64,000 nt of DNA from Candidatus Aegiribacteria sp. MLS_C. Lineage in GTDB: Bacteria > Fermentibacterota > Fermentibacteria > Fermentibacterales > JCC-6. The position numbers and the translations under genes were made by a program. The stretch is from NCBI GenBank assembly GCA_002030045.1, contig LQBI01000008.1, positions 1-64,000 on the forward strand. The letters run 5' to 3'. Positions 16,541 to 25,849 of the stretch are shown in pieces. The notes below the pieces were generated by a model. That model worked only from the letters and a program-made list of their open reading frames with translations. It had not been told where the DNA came from and did no database searches. Positions within the stretch are counted from its first letter, which is position 1, and each line of letters starts with the position of its first letter.

Positions 16541-19030
16541 ATGTTCCACCTGATGGCAGCTATGCTGATAGCTTTCTCCGTAGTACCCACCGGGCCGCAG
16601 ACCGCGCCCATGTCAGTAGTCGAGAGGTCGCCGCTGGAGGACCTGCCTCCCTCCTTCACGGAGGTTTCCGTTCTTCAGGGGAGCAGGGGTGACAAGGTGC
16701 TGGTGGTGGTGGCGGACTACCTGGCCGGCCCCCTCTCGGCCCAGCTCTCGCAGCTGCAGGACGACATGGCATCGGAGGGATGGACGGTGGAGCTGCATGT
16801 CATGGGCGGCGGAACGGCGCAGGACCTGCGGACCCTCCTTCAGAACACTTCCGACCTGGACGGGGCGCTCTTCATCGGCTTCCTTCCCTGCGCCTGGTTC
16901 GAGGAGAGTTCCTGGGGGCAGGAGGAGTTCCCCTGCGAGCTGTACTTCATGGACCTGGACGGGACCTGGACCGATTCCGACCAGGACAGCCTCTTCGACG
17001 GCCACAGCGGAGACGTTGCGCCGGAAATCTGGGTGGGCCGCATCGACGCCCATACGGCCTACGGGCCGGAGATCCCTCTTCTCGCGCAGTATCTGGAGAA
17101 GAACCACCTTTACAGGACCGGAGCCATGGGCCTGAACTCCAGGGCCCTCACCTTCATAGACGACGACTGGAGCGGGTACGGGAGCTGCGGGCTGGACGCC
17201 GTGTACGGCGCTGCGGGGGTCACGGTGGTGAACTCCTCCAGCCAGACCACCGCGGAGAACTACCTCTACTACCTCTCCCAGGGATACGAGTTCGTGCATC
17301 TCATGTCCCACTCCTGCCCCTGGGGGCATACCTTCAAGGTCCCGGGAGGCATGGCCGGCACCGTCATGGCCCCGGAGATAGCAGAGGTGAACCCCAGGAC
17401 AGCGTTCCTGCAGCTCTTCAGCTGCTCCAACGCCCGGTGGGTGGAGGAGGGATGCCTGGGGAACTGGTACCTCTACGGCACCGATTACGGGCTTCTCGTG
17501 ACCGGGGCGGCCAAGACCGGCTCGATGCTGGACTTCGAGGAGTACTACGGACCGCTGGGAACGGGACTCACATTCGGCGAGGCTTTCCGCGAGTGGTGGG
17601 AGTACGAGGCCCAGGGCGGGTTTTCCTCCTACGAACGGGCCTGGTTCTACGGCAACGCGCTGCTGGGCGACCCTACCCTGAAACCCGTCGGGGGAGGGAT
17701 GGCCTGCAGCGGCCTCTACTACCCCGGGCAGGGAACCGACGACTTCACACAGCTCTCGACGAGCCAGCACTCCGACTGTTTCCCGGCCCTGGCGGCCCCT
17801 CCCGGGGGACCGGACAGGGTGGTGGCGGCATGGCTCAGCGGGGAGAACGGCAGGCTGGACGTGGCCGCCAGGCTCTACGACGGGACCTCGGGCTGGGGAC
17901 CTGTCATCTACGTGGATCCCGACGAGTACTGGGACACCGGCGTCTCCGCGTGCTACCACGACACCTCGCCCTGGATAGCCTGGAGCGATTTCGAGTACGC
18001 GACCTACAGCTACAGGATAAAGACCGCCTGCGGGCCGGACTTCTCCCAGGTCGAGGTTCAGGTTGAACAGGAAGGCTACCAGGTGGACCCGGTGCTGGCT
18101 TCCGACGGCGAGACCCTGTGGCTTGCCTGGCTGGACTGGGACGGCCACGGCGGGGCGGTTATGGTCAGATCGGTGAACGGTTCCTTCCCTGCAACTCGGG
18201 TCAGCGACTGGGACACCTGGTGCCGGGAGCCCGGCATGGCGGTGGATGCCTCCGGAACGGTTCACCTGGTGTGGGAGGACAGGTCCCCGGAGGGCAGCAG
18301 GATAATGTGGTCCAGCGGAGGGGCCGGAGGTTTCGGCCAGCCCCAGGAGCTTTCTTCCGGAGAGCTGTGCAGCGCGCCCTCCATCTCCACCAGATGGTCC
18401 GACGGGGCCCTGTGCCTGACCTGGCTGGACGGCGCGTCGACCACCTCCATCAGGATGAGGTCCTGGAACGGGTCCTCCTGGGAGAGCGAGGAGGACCTTC
18501 ACCAGACCGGCCAGCGTATATCCCACCTGACCTTCGGCAGCATATCCGGTTCCGGCGGCGAGGGGCTGGTATGGCAGGAGGGGGTCGGCTCGAACGCCCG
18601 AATAATGGCCCTTCCGTCAGGGGCCGATGAACCGGAGCAGCTGGTGTGGTTCCAGGGTCCCGCCTGGGCGCCGGTGGTGACCGACGGCGAGATCAGCTGG
18701 GCCGGGAACTCCGGCGACGGCTGGGAGGTCTATTTCCAGCGCCTGGACGAACTGGGTATCGGAGGAGGTGCCGGCCTTATGGCCGCGCATCCGGAAACGG
18801 CCTCGAACCCGGTCAGGGGTAACCTGGTGCTGACCCTGCCGCAGGGAAGTCCCGCCTTCGATTCTGACATGACCGTGTACGACATGGCGGGAAGGGCGAT
18901 GGTCAGGGACAGGCTCTCACTGGATCCAGGCGGCTCGGCCACCGTTGACTGCTCGGGACTGCCGTCCGGTGTCTACGTGGTGGACTTCCATGGTGGAGCA
19001 CCCCCCGTGAGGTTCCTTCTCCTGAGGTGA
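16541..19030 (+). CDS. Secreted C25 (gingipain-like) cysteine peptidase with T9SS-type C-terminus
   Basis: This 829-residue protein has an N-terminal signal peptide (MAAMLIAFSVVPTG). A caspase-like C25 catalytic domain follows: the His at 257 or 263 in MSHSCPWGH, and Cys295 in LFSCSNAR. After residue 390 comes a beta-rich region with repeated Trp-containing strands (AWLSG, AWSDF, WLAWLD, VWEDR), probably a beta-propeller-like binding domain. The last 80 residues (NPVRGNLVLTLP, TVYDMAGRAM, SGLPSGVYVV) form a T9SS type A sorting domain. It is probably exported across the outer membrane by the machinery encoded near 29-44 kb. Confidence 0.82.
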   Translation: MFHLMAAMLIAFSVVPTGPQTAPMSVVERSPLEDLPPSFTEVSVLQGSRGDKVLVVVADYLAGPLSAQLSQLQDDMASEGWTVELHVMGGGTAQDLRTLLQNTSDLDGALFIGFLPCAWFEESSWGQEEFPCELYFMDLDGTWTDSDQDSLFDGHSGDVAPEIWVGRIDAHTAYGPEIPLLAQYLEKNHLYRTGAMGLNSRALTFIDDDWSGYGSCGLDAVYGAAGVTVVNSSSQTTAENYLYYLSQGYEFVHLMSHSCPWGHTFKVPGGMAGTVMAPEIAEVNPRTAFLQLFSCSNARWVEEGCLGNWYLYGTDYGLLVTGAAKTGSMLDFEEYYGPLGTGLTFGEAFREWWEYEAQGGFSSYERAWFYGNALLGDPTLKPVGGGMACSGLYYPGQGTDDFTQLSTSQHSDCFPALAAPPGGPDRVVAAWLSGENGRLDVAARLYDGTSGWGPVIYVDPDEYWDTGVSACYHDTSPWIAWSDFEYATYSYRIKTACGPDFSQVEVQVEQEGYQVDPVLASDGETLWLAWLDWDGHGGAVMVRSVNGSFPATRVSDWDTWCREPGMAVDASGTVHLVWEDRSPEGSRIMWSSGGAGGFGQPQELSSGELCSAPSISTRWSDGALCLTWLDGASTTSIRMRSWNGSSWESEEDLHQTGQRISHLTFGSISGSGGEGLVWQEGVGSNARIMALPSGADEPEQLVWFQGPAWAPVVTDGEISWAGNSGDGWEVYFQRLDELGIGGGAGLMAAHPETASNPVRGNLVLTLPQGSPAFDSDMTVYDMAGRAMVRDRLSLDPGGSATVDCSGLPSGVYVVDFHGGAPPVRFLLLR

Positions 19031-19101
19031 CGCAGCCCGCCCCTTGAAACCCGGCACCATCCGGAGTACACTCCTTCCGGAGGACATAGCAGGGAGGGTG
19101 T

Positions 19102-20637
19102 ATGCTGGCCACAACAATGAGCCTCGCGGTATTCGGGATCGATTCCTACCCGGTGGAGGTCGAGGCCGACATGTCCCTGGGCCTTCCCACCTTCACCATC
19201 GTGGGGCTTCCGGACAACGCCGTCAGGGAGTCCAGGCAGAGGATAATGGCCGCCCTGTCCAACCTGGGGTTGAAGCTCCCCGGCAAGAAGCTCACCATAA
19301 ACATGGCTCCGGCGGGCCGGAAGAAGGAGGGCCCCGGTTTCGACCTTCCCATAGCTGTGAGCATCCTGGCCGCCAGCGGAATAGTCGCTCCGGAGTCGGT
19401 CAGGGGATACTACTTCGTGGGAGAGCTTGCGCTGGACGGCTCCCTCAGGCCGGTGAACGGCGTGCTCTCCATGGCCGACAGGGCCCGGAGGGAAGAGCAC
19501 CAGGGGCTGGTGGTGCCGGCGGCCAACGGGAGGGAGGCCGCGGTGGCCGGAGGGCAGAAGGTCTACCCCGCCGACAGTCTGGCTGGCGTTATAGAATTCA
19601 TGAGGGATAAAAGTATCCTTGAACCGGCGGTTTATGATCTGATGGCGCCTTCCGTCCCTTCCGGTTCCGAGCCGGACTTCGCCGACGTCCGCGGCCAGGA
19701 GTTCGCCAAGAGGGCGCTGGAGGTCGCCGCTGCAGGCGGACACAACATCCTGATGATAGGTCCCCCGGGTTCGGGGAAGACCATGCTGGCCCGGAGGCTC
19801 CCGTCGATACTGCCTCCCCTGACCCCGGAGGAGGCGGTTGAGACCACCAAGATCCACAGCGTGGCGGGGCTCCTCCGGGCAGGCGACTCCCTGCTCGTCA
19901 CCAGGCCCTTCCGTTCGCCGCACCACACGGTCTCCGATGCCGGCCTTATAGGGGGAGGTGCGATACCGGGCCCCGGAGAGGTGAGCCTGGCCCACAACGG
20001 GGTACTCTTCCTGGACGAACTCCCGGAGTTCAGGAGGAACGTCCTGGAGGTCCTCAGGCAGCCCCTGGAGGACGGAACGGTGACCATAACCAGGGCCTCG
20101 ATGACCATGACCTTCCCGGCGGACTTCACGCTGGCCGCGGCCATGAACCCCTGTCCCTGCGGCTACCTGACCGATCCCTCCCATGCGTGCAACTGCACCG
20201 GGCCGCAGATACAGAGATACCTGAACAGGATATCAGGTCCCCTGATGGACAGGATAGACATACATGTGGACGTGGCACCCGTAAGGTACCGGGAGCTATC
20301 CAGCTCGCTTCCCACCGGAGAGCCGTCGTCGGAGATAAGGGGAAGGGTCATAAGGGCCAGGGGGGCCCAGACGGAAAGGTTCTCGGTGGTGCCCGGAGTC
20401 CACTCCAACGCCGGAATGACATCCTCCCTTGTAAGGCGGTTCTGCGGACTGGATACCGAGAGCAGGAGGCTCCTCAGGTCCGCCATGGAACTCTACGGCT
20501 TCTCCGCAAGGGCCTACGACAGGATAGTGAAGGTCTCCAGGACCATAGCGGACCTTGCAGGATCCGGCAGCATCGGTCCCGAGCACATAGCCGAGGCGGT
20601 GCAGTACAGGTCGATGGGAACGGACCGGGCCTGCTGA
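19102..20637 (+). CDS. comM: ComM/YifB family Mg-chelatase-like AAA+ ATPase
   Basis: This 511-residue protein has an N-terminal Lon-protease-like domain (GLPTFTIVGLPDNAVRES and NMAPAGRKKEGPGFDLP). A Mg-chelatase AAA+ module follows with Walker A GPPGSGKTMLAR and Walker B VLFLDELPEF. The C-terminal helical domain carries SARAYDRIVKVSRTIADL. ComM is a branch-migration helicase that aids integration of foreign DNA in natural transformation. The start ATG follows GGGAGG. No competence genes are nearby. Confidence 0.93.
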   Translation: MLATTMSLAVFGIDSYPVEVEADMSLGLPTFTIVGLPDNAVRESRQRIMAALSNLGLKLPGKKLTINMAPAGRKKEGPGFDLPIAVSILAASGIVAPESVRGYYFVGELALDGSLRPVNGVLSMADRARREEHQGLVVPAANGREAAVAGGQKVYPADSLAGVIEFMRDKSILEPAVYDLMAPSVPSGSEPDFADVRGQEFAKRALEVAAAGGHNILMIGPPGSGKTMLARRLPSILPPLTPEEAVETTKIHSVAGLLRAGDSLLVTRPFRSPHHTVSDAGLIGGGAIPGPGEVSLAHNGVLFLDELPEFRRNVLEVLRQPLEDGTVTITRASMTMTFPADFTLAAAMNPCPCGYLTDPSHACNCTGPQIQRYLNRISGPLMDRIDIHVDVAPVRYRELSSSLPTGEPSSEIRGRVIRARGAQTERFSVVPGVHSNAGMTSSLVRRFCGLDTESRRLLRSAMELYGFSARAYDRIVKVSRTIADLAGSGSIGPEHIAEAVQYRSMGTDRAC

Positions 20638-20649
20638 AAGCTCATGAAC

Positions 20650-20679
20650 TTGACTAATGCGGTTCAACTGCTCTAGTAT
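20650..20679 (+). promoter_or_regulatory. Promoter of the 20701 secreted-protein gene
   Basis: TTGACT (20650-20655) and TAGTAT (20674-20679) are separated by 18 bases and lie directly before the ribosome site GGAGGTG of the next gene. Confidence 0.55.
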
Positions 20680-20700
20680 ATTCATGTATGGAGGTGCATT

Positions 20701-22506
20701 ATGAAGATTTTCAGCATATTGGTGATGATTGCCACCGCTTCAGTATCAGGTGCTGATTTCTTTGATGATTTCGAGGATGATTACATAGGCGACTGGGTGG
20801 AAAGGTGCAACCCGGCTGACTGGTATGCACAGGATGGAATGGCACATTGCGAGAGCTGGTCGGGTCCGAGCCCGAACGCGCTCATAGCTCCCGGCAGTAT
20901 CTTCACCGAAGACTGCACAATCCGGGCCTCCGGATCAGCTGTTCACGTAATTGGTCTGGTAGCAAGGCTCGATGAGTCCGATACGGGAGTAATGGGTTAT
21001 GTATCACCCGACCATAATGTAGCCAGAATAAGACTCGTCAGCAACGGGAACCTTGGAGAGATCCTGGCATCCATTGATGCCGACTTCCCTTCGGATGTGC
21101 AGTATAACCTGACTCTGGTATGCCAGGGCGAAGACCTGCAGTTCCTGATAGAGGCCCCTGTGCTTGATATGGAATGGCAGCTGTCTGCGACCGATCCGGA
21201 TCCGGGAACCGGGCAATTCGGTCTACTGACCGGAGACGAACCTCATGCCTGCTGGGAATGGTTCCAGGCATCCCAGAACCTCGAATCGGAGACGGGCATC
21301 TGGGCCTGCGACGTCGACGACGATTCACAGGGCGGTTCTGCGGGTGACGGCGACATGGCCTTCGAGGCCGGCGAGACCATCGAATTCGGCCTTGCTGTAT
21401 GGAACGGCGAGCAGGATGAACTGGAGAACGCCTTCGCGGTCCTCCAGTCGCTGTCGCCGGAAATAGACGTCCCTGTGGCCACGGCGGAGTTCGGCACCAT
21501 TCTGCCGGGTTCATTCACCTGGTCCGGGTCGGATTACGTTATCGCTGCCGATCCGGGTGCGGCGGAAGGCGTAACCTATCCCATGGTACTGAGCCTGTTC
21601 GCCGACGGCGGTTACTTCAGCCAGCATTCCTTCGACCTGCCTCTCGGGGAGGGATACTGCAGCGACTTTGAGACCGGAGGCGAAGGATGGACATGGAGTC
21701 CTGTGGAGGCCGGCTGGAACGACCAGTGGCATGTAACGGGGCAGAGGAACCACACCCCGGGCGGTTCGGCAAGCTTCAAGTGCGGCGACGAAGGCGGCGG
21801 AGACTACGCCGACCATCTGTATTCCGGTCTTGGCTCCCCATGCTTCAATGCTGCGCTGGGTTCCACCCTTAGCTTCTGGATGTGGATCGACGCCCAGAGC
21901 GTCAGGTCCGCCGCGGAGGCCCTTGACGGCGGCAGGCTGCAGATAGGCCAGTTCGGGCGCTGGCAGGACCTGGTCCCTCCGGGAGGCTACCCTTACGATA
22001 TCGTGTCCGGTACGACGGGCCCTTTCGAACCGGGCACCGGTGTATACTCGGGCACGGAGGGATGGCAGCTGGTAACCATTGCTCTACCCGACAGTCTCTG
22101 CGGGCCGAGACAGCTCAGATGGGTATTCGGGAGCGACGACGAGGGCAACCGGGAGGGCTGGTACATAGACGACGTCCTGGTGGTCGCCGACCAGGTTTCC
22201 ACGGAGGGGGCGGACCTTCCCTCGCTCCCTTTCGGAATATCGGTATTCCCGAACCCATGCGGCGTTCTCGCAAATCTTCGATTGACCGGAGATCCAATGG
22301 GGATTGCGGTCATCGAGGTCTACGACCTGTCCGGCAGGATGGTATGGTCACATACGGGCCAGCTTGACGCCGACGGCACACTGGAGCTGGGCTGGGACCT
22401 CACATCCTGCAGCGGGGAGAGACTGCCCGCCGGCATATACTCAGCTTTGGTCCTGGCAGGCGACCGGAGCGTGAAGTCCCGGCTGGTGATAACGGGAACA
22501 CAGTAG
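20701..22506 (+). CDS. Secreted protein with T9SS sorting domain, binding-type
   Basis: This 601-residue protein has a signal peptide (FSILVMIATASVSGA). Residues 20-190 look like a concanavalin-type beta-sandwich (DDFEDDYIGDWVER opening). A further region, rich in Gly, Asp and aromatic residues (GWTWSPVEAGWNDQWHVTG and WYIDDVLV), resembles an immune-inhibitor-like carbohydrate or protein binding domain. The C-terminal 80 residues carry the sorting-domain marks VFPNPCG, VYDLSGRMVW and LPAGIYSALV. No catalytic residues can be assigned. Its codon use is slightly less GC-rich than its neighbours near the start. Confidence 0.72.
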   Translation: MKIFSILVMIATASVSGADFFDDFEDDYIGDWVERCNPADWYAQDGMAHCESWSGPSPNALIAPGSIFTEDCTIRASGSAVHVIGLVARLDESDTGVMGYVSPDHNVARIRLVSNGNLGEILASIDADFPSDVQYNLTLVCQGEDLQFLIEAPVLDMEWQLSATDPDPGTGQFGLLTGDEPHACWEWFQASQNLESETGIWACDVDDDSQGGSAGDGDMAFEAGETIEFGLAVWNGEQDELENAFAVLQSLSPEIDVPVATAEFGTILPGSFTWSGSDYVIAADPGAAEGVTYPMVLSLFADGGYFSQHSFDLPLGEGYCSDFETGGEGWTWSPVEAGWNDQWHVTGQRNHTPGGSASFKCGDEGGGDYADHLYSGLGSPCFNAALGSTLSFWMWIDAQSVRSAAEALDGGRLQIGQFGRWQDLVPPGGYPYDIVSGTTGPFEPGTGVYSGTEGWQLVTIALPDSLCGPRQLRWVFGSDDEGNREGWYIDDVLVVADQVSTEGADLPSLPFGISVFPNPCGVLANLRLTGDPMGIAVIEVYDLSGRMVWSHTGQLDADGTLELGWDLTSCSGERLPAGIYSALVLAGDRSVKSRLVITGTQ

Positions 22507-22547
22507 AACGGGACATACCCGCCGGACCGCTTTGACAAGGAGTCCAT

Positions 22548-22834
22548 GTGCAGATAAGCACTCTTCTAATGATATTCCTCTCCGTATTCATTGCCGAGCT
22601 GGGGGACAAGACGCAGCTGGCTACGATGCTCTTCTCGACCAACAGCGGCCACGGCCGTCTGGCTGTCTTCCTGGCGGCATCCGCCGCCCTGGTGTGTCCA
22701 CGCTGGTGGTGGTGCTCCTCGGCGGCTCAATCTCCCGTCTGGTAAGCCGAAGGCTGATCACCGTGATAGCGGGAACGGGCTTCATGATCATCGGTGCCTG
22801 GACGCTGGTCCAGGGTCTCAGGACTCCGGCCTGA
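22548..22834 (+). pseudogene. GDT1/TMEM165 family (UPF0016) gene with a frameshift
   Basis: A GTG start behind AAGGAG opens the characteristic FIAELGDKTQLAT motif of the UPF0016 cation (Mn2+/Ca2+) transporter family. The reading frame changes near 22693-22698, within the short GTGTG run, and the rest (VSTLVVVLLGGSISRLV through LITVIAGTGFMIIGAW) is in another frame. A one-base deletion explains this exactly. Rejoined, the product is a three-helix, 95-residue half-size protein. It is either a recent pseudogene or a sequencing or assembly error. Confidence 0.75.
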
Positions 22835-22851
22835 GGAATTGGGAGGATACA

Positions 22852-23907
22852 TTGAAATACCTGTCTGTTCTGTTCTTCGCCGCCACAGTCTTCTGCGGCG
22901 GGACCACCGTTCTGACGGAGGATGCTGACACCTACTGCTGCGACATTGCGGTCACCGACTGGGGTGCGGTCATCTACGTGAACGAGGAAGGGCTGCTGAG
23001 CATACTCAATCCCGACTACACGGGTGATCCCATAACCATGACGATCGACTGGGGCCGGGAACTCGGCGAATGGGGCGAGACCGGCCGGGTATTCGACCTC
23101 TCGGCCAGCCCCGACGGAAGGAATATCTGCTTCGCGCAGATGGTGGCGGTACCAGCGGAATACGTAGAGGAGGACAGTTACGTCCCCTACCCCCTGATCG
23201 TGGCCACCTGCAGGTCCGACGGCATGGCCCCCCGACTGCTGGGACTGTCCTTCGAGGTGGGGAGCGGACCGCATTTCTGTTTCACTCAGGATTCCAGGTA
23301 CGTCTACGGCGGACCCTGGCTGGAGTGCGACCCGGATCCGGCATCCTTCGTCGGCTACTTCTCAGGTGACGATTCCTGCGGGCTTACCCCGTGGCTGATG
23401 GTCGACGCCGCGACCGGTACCAGGAGCGGCGACCCTTCTGTGATAGGCGACGGTTTTCTTGAGAACCCCTGCTCAGACCTCGTGGCCGCCGGCTGGTACC
23501 CGCCGAACACCATAGTTGACATCCTGACCCAGCAGGTGCTGCTGGAGGACACCTCCATTCACAGTCCCGCCATCATCGATACATGGGTGCTGCCCGATGC
23601 CGGACTGGCCCGGGATGCCGACGGCAACCAGCTGCTCCGGTTCGCCGACGGCACATCCATCGTGAACCCCGGGAGCCCTGTCGACGTCTACTGCAGGCTG
23701 TCAGACGGAAGGTTCCTCTTCACGGATGACGGGGGGGGGACGGTGATGCTCGGGAGCATTGCTCTTCCGGATTTCTCTTCACCCGACGCGGTGCGCGTGC
23801 CCTGGCTGGACGGCCTCTATTCGGGAACCGCCGTCCATGAGCTGCCGGGGGATGCGGGGGTGGTGTACCTAGACGGCGGGGACCTGGTCCTGGCTGAGTT
23901 GCCCTGA
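22852..23907 (+). CDS. Exported protein of unknown function
   Basis: This 351-residue protein starts at TTG behind GGGAGG, with a signal peptide (KYLSVLFFAATVFCGG). It is rich in Asp, Gly and aromatic residues, with repeated strands such as VFDLSASPDGRNICFAQM and LSDGRFLFTDDGGG. These resemble TolB-like or WD-like propeller blades. No sorting domain and no catalytic motif are visible. It may reside in the periplasm. Confidence is good for the gene and low for any role. Confidence 0.7.
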   Translation: MKYLSVLFFAATVFCGGTTVLTEDADTYCCDIAVTDWGAVIYVNEEGLLSILNPDYTGDPITMTIDWGRELGEWGETGRVFDLSASPDGRNICFAQMVAVPAEYVEEDSYVPYPLIVATCRSDGMAPRLLGLSFEVGSGPHFCFTQDSRYVYGGPWLECDPDPASFVGYFSGDDSCGLTPWLMVDAATGTRSGDPSVIGDGFLENPCSDLVAAGWYPPNTIVDILTQQVLLEDTSIHSPAIIDTWVLPDAGLARDADGNQLLRFADGTSIVNPGSPVDVYCRLSDGRFLFTDDGGGTVMLGSIALPDFSSPDAVRVPWLDGLYSGTAVHELPGDAGVVYLDGGDLVLAELP

Positions 23908-23952
23908 ACCACTGATGATCTGTTCGATCCCTTCAGTCGGAGCTGGCGGGAC

Positions 23953-24972
23953 TCAGACCTTCCTGAGTTCCCCGGCGGCGGAGGAGTTCACGGGGCAGCT
24001 GAGGCAGTTGCCGGTGTAGTTCCCGGTCATGATGCTCTCCCTCAGGGCCGAGTAAGCAGCGCCTTTCCATATTTCCCGGAAGGATTCCTCGCGGAGGTTC
24101 CCCAGAGGCATGGAGGTGTCCCAGTAGGGGCATGGGTTCACACGCCCCTGCGGATCGATGTAGACCCAGTCGTCTATGAACCCGCATCGATCCCCCTCTG
24201 ACTCGGGAGTGGCTGTCACCAGCTTTATTCCCAGGTTCCCGGCCAGTTTCGAGGCTTTCTCGATCGTACATGCAACCCGGCTGGAGGCCATGTCGACCAC
24301 CTCTCCGGACATACCCAGGCCCTCGTAGGGGACCAGGGGGACTATTCCGACGGATACCGCCCCGGTCTCCGCAGCCAGTTCCACCACCCCGTCGAGTTCT
24401 TCAAGGTTCCCTCTCTGCAGTGTCATGCTGAAGGCGACCATGGGGAACCTCGACCCGGAGGAATCCCTGGCTCGCACCAGCTCCTTTACGGATTCGATGA
24501 TCGAGTCCAGGTCGGCACCTCCCCTGATGGCGGCATGGGTCGACGGCGAGGCTCCGTCGATCGAGACGGTTAGGGATGTGGGCGGTGTGGAGAGGAGGGC
24601 GGCCGTCTCTGCGGGTCCCATGAGGGTGCCGTTGGTTACAACCTCCCGAACCGGCACGTCCGCCCTGTATAGGGCTTCGAGGTACAGGGGGAAACGGGGG
24701 TTGCAGAAGGGCTCGGCCCCGCACGACAGGCCCACCGTCACCGCCAGGGGGAAGACCTCGGTCTCCATCCTGTGGAAGAGTTCCGGGTCTATATCCTCCC
24801 AGACCCTGAGGGGGTCACGGTCCGAAAGCCTCATCGGGCACATGCTGCACCTGAGGTTGCACCTGTTCGTGGTGTCCATCCTCACGGTGAGGAAGCGCCT
24901 GCCGGTCCTGAAACGGTAGCCGGGGAAGCGGGTGGACCTCCTCAGGAACTTACCGGCCAGTGATCTCAGCAT
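23953..24972 (-). CDS. Radical SAM protein with SPASM-type C-terminus
   Basis: This 339-residue protein has the radical SAM cluster motif C38-x3-C42-x2-C45 (CNLRCSMC). A glycine-rich SAM-binding strand and a C-terminal cysteine set (DRCGFID, VNPCPYWD, CLSCP) typical of an auxiliary SPASM/twitch Fe-S site follow. The substrate is unknown. I chose ATG 24972, behind AGGGGAA, over an upstream reading. It lies 64 bases after znuB and may be co-transcribed with the zinc genes. Relatives modify peptides or cofactors; no precursor peptide gene is visible here. Confidence 0.82.
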   Translation of the reverse strand: MLRSLAGKFLRRSTRFPGYRFRTGRRFLTVRMDTTNRCNLRCSMCPMRLSDRDPLRVWEDIDPELFHRMETEVFPLAVTVGLSCGAEPFCNPRFPLYLEALYRADVPVREVVTNGTLMGPAETAALLSTPPTSLTVSIDGASPSTHAAIRGGADLDSIIESVKELVRARDSSGSRFPMVAFSMTLQRGNLEELDGVVELAAETGAVSVGIVPLVPYEGLGMSGEVVDMASSRVACTIEKASKLAGNLGIKLVTATPESEGDRCGFIDDWVYIDPQGRVNPCPYWDTSMPLGNLREESFREIWKGAAYSALRESIMTGNYTGNCLSCPVNSSAAGELRKV

Positions 24973-25036
24973 ACCATTCCCCTGGACACATTCGCATTCC
25001 TCATCATGGTGATTACCCCCGACACTGTGAACCGGC

Positions 25037-25849
25037 TCATGCCCGGGCGGACCTGGCTCTGTCCACAAGGAGCGCCACAGTGTAGCAGAGGGCTGATATG
25101 AGGATTATCACCGCTCCGGGAGGAAGGTCAAGCACCGTGGCCAGAAGGAGACCTGAAACGCTGAAGACGGCGGCCAGCGCCGAGGAAAGGACCATCATCC
25201 TTCGGAGGCTTCCCGTGAACATCTCCGCTATCGCAGGTGGAATTGAGAGCATGGCTATAACCATTATCAGCCCTGTGACGCGCATCAGGAGGACAGCCGT
25301 CAGGGCTGTCAGGACCAGGAAAACTATACGGAAGAGATTCACCGGCACTCCCTGCAGCCTGCTGAACTGCCCGTCGTAGGAGACCGCAAGGAACTCCTTG
25401 TAGAAGACGGTGACTACCAGCAGGACCACTACGTCAAGCGCTCCGGCGTACAGGATGTCCCTTGAGGAGACCGCCAGGAGACTGCCGAAGAGCCAGCTCA
25501 TCAGGTCCGCCGCGTAGGTCCCCGAAAGCTTTATGAAGACGAGTCCCGTCGCCATGCCGGTGGCCCACACCGCCGCCATGGCGGTGCCCGATCTCCTGCT
25601 GCTGGACGAGGATATGGCCGCGATGCCCAGGGATGACAGGACCGCGAAGCCGGTGGCCCCGGCCAGGGGGTCGAAGCCTGCCGCGTAGGCCAGACCCAGG
25701 CCTCCGAAGGAGGCGTGGGCGATGCTTCCCGCCAGGGCCGACATTCTGTTCACGGTGACCAGAGTCCCCATGATGCCGGCGGCGATCGAGGCCAGCACCG
25801 ATACCGCCAGGGCGTTCTGCATGAACGTATAGGACAGGATGCCGTTCAT
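25037..25849 (-). CDS. znuB: Zinc/manganese ABC transporter permease
   Basis: This 270-residue integral membrane protein of the ABC-3 family has about eight hydrophobic segments. Family segments include the early GIMGTLVTVNRMSALAGSIA stretch, the HASFGGLGLAY loop and VTGLIMVIAMLSIPPA. It starts at ATG 25849, overlapping the ATPase stop. It completes a three-part uptake system with the two genes upstream. The adjacent Zur-like regulator argues for zinc. Confidence 0.9.
   Translation of the reverse strand: MNGILSYTFMQNALAVSVLASIAAGIMGTLVTVNRMSALAGSIAHASFGGLGLAYAAGFDPLAGATGFAVLSSLGIAAISSSSSRRSGTAMAAVWATGMATGLVFIKLSGTYAADLMSWLFGSLLAVSSRDILYAGALDVVVLLVVTVFYKEFLAVSYDGQFSRLQGVPVNLFRIVFLVLTALTAVLLMRVTGLIMVIAMLSIPPAIAEMFTGSLRRMMVLSSALAAVFSVSGLLLATVLDLPPGAVIILISALCYTVALLVDRARSARA

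Noticed and set aside
16613-18526. 637-residue ORF antisense to the C25 peptidase
   Set aside because: Antisense openness follows from codon bias in the real gene; no signature motifs are present.
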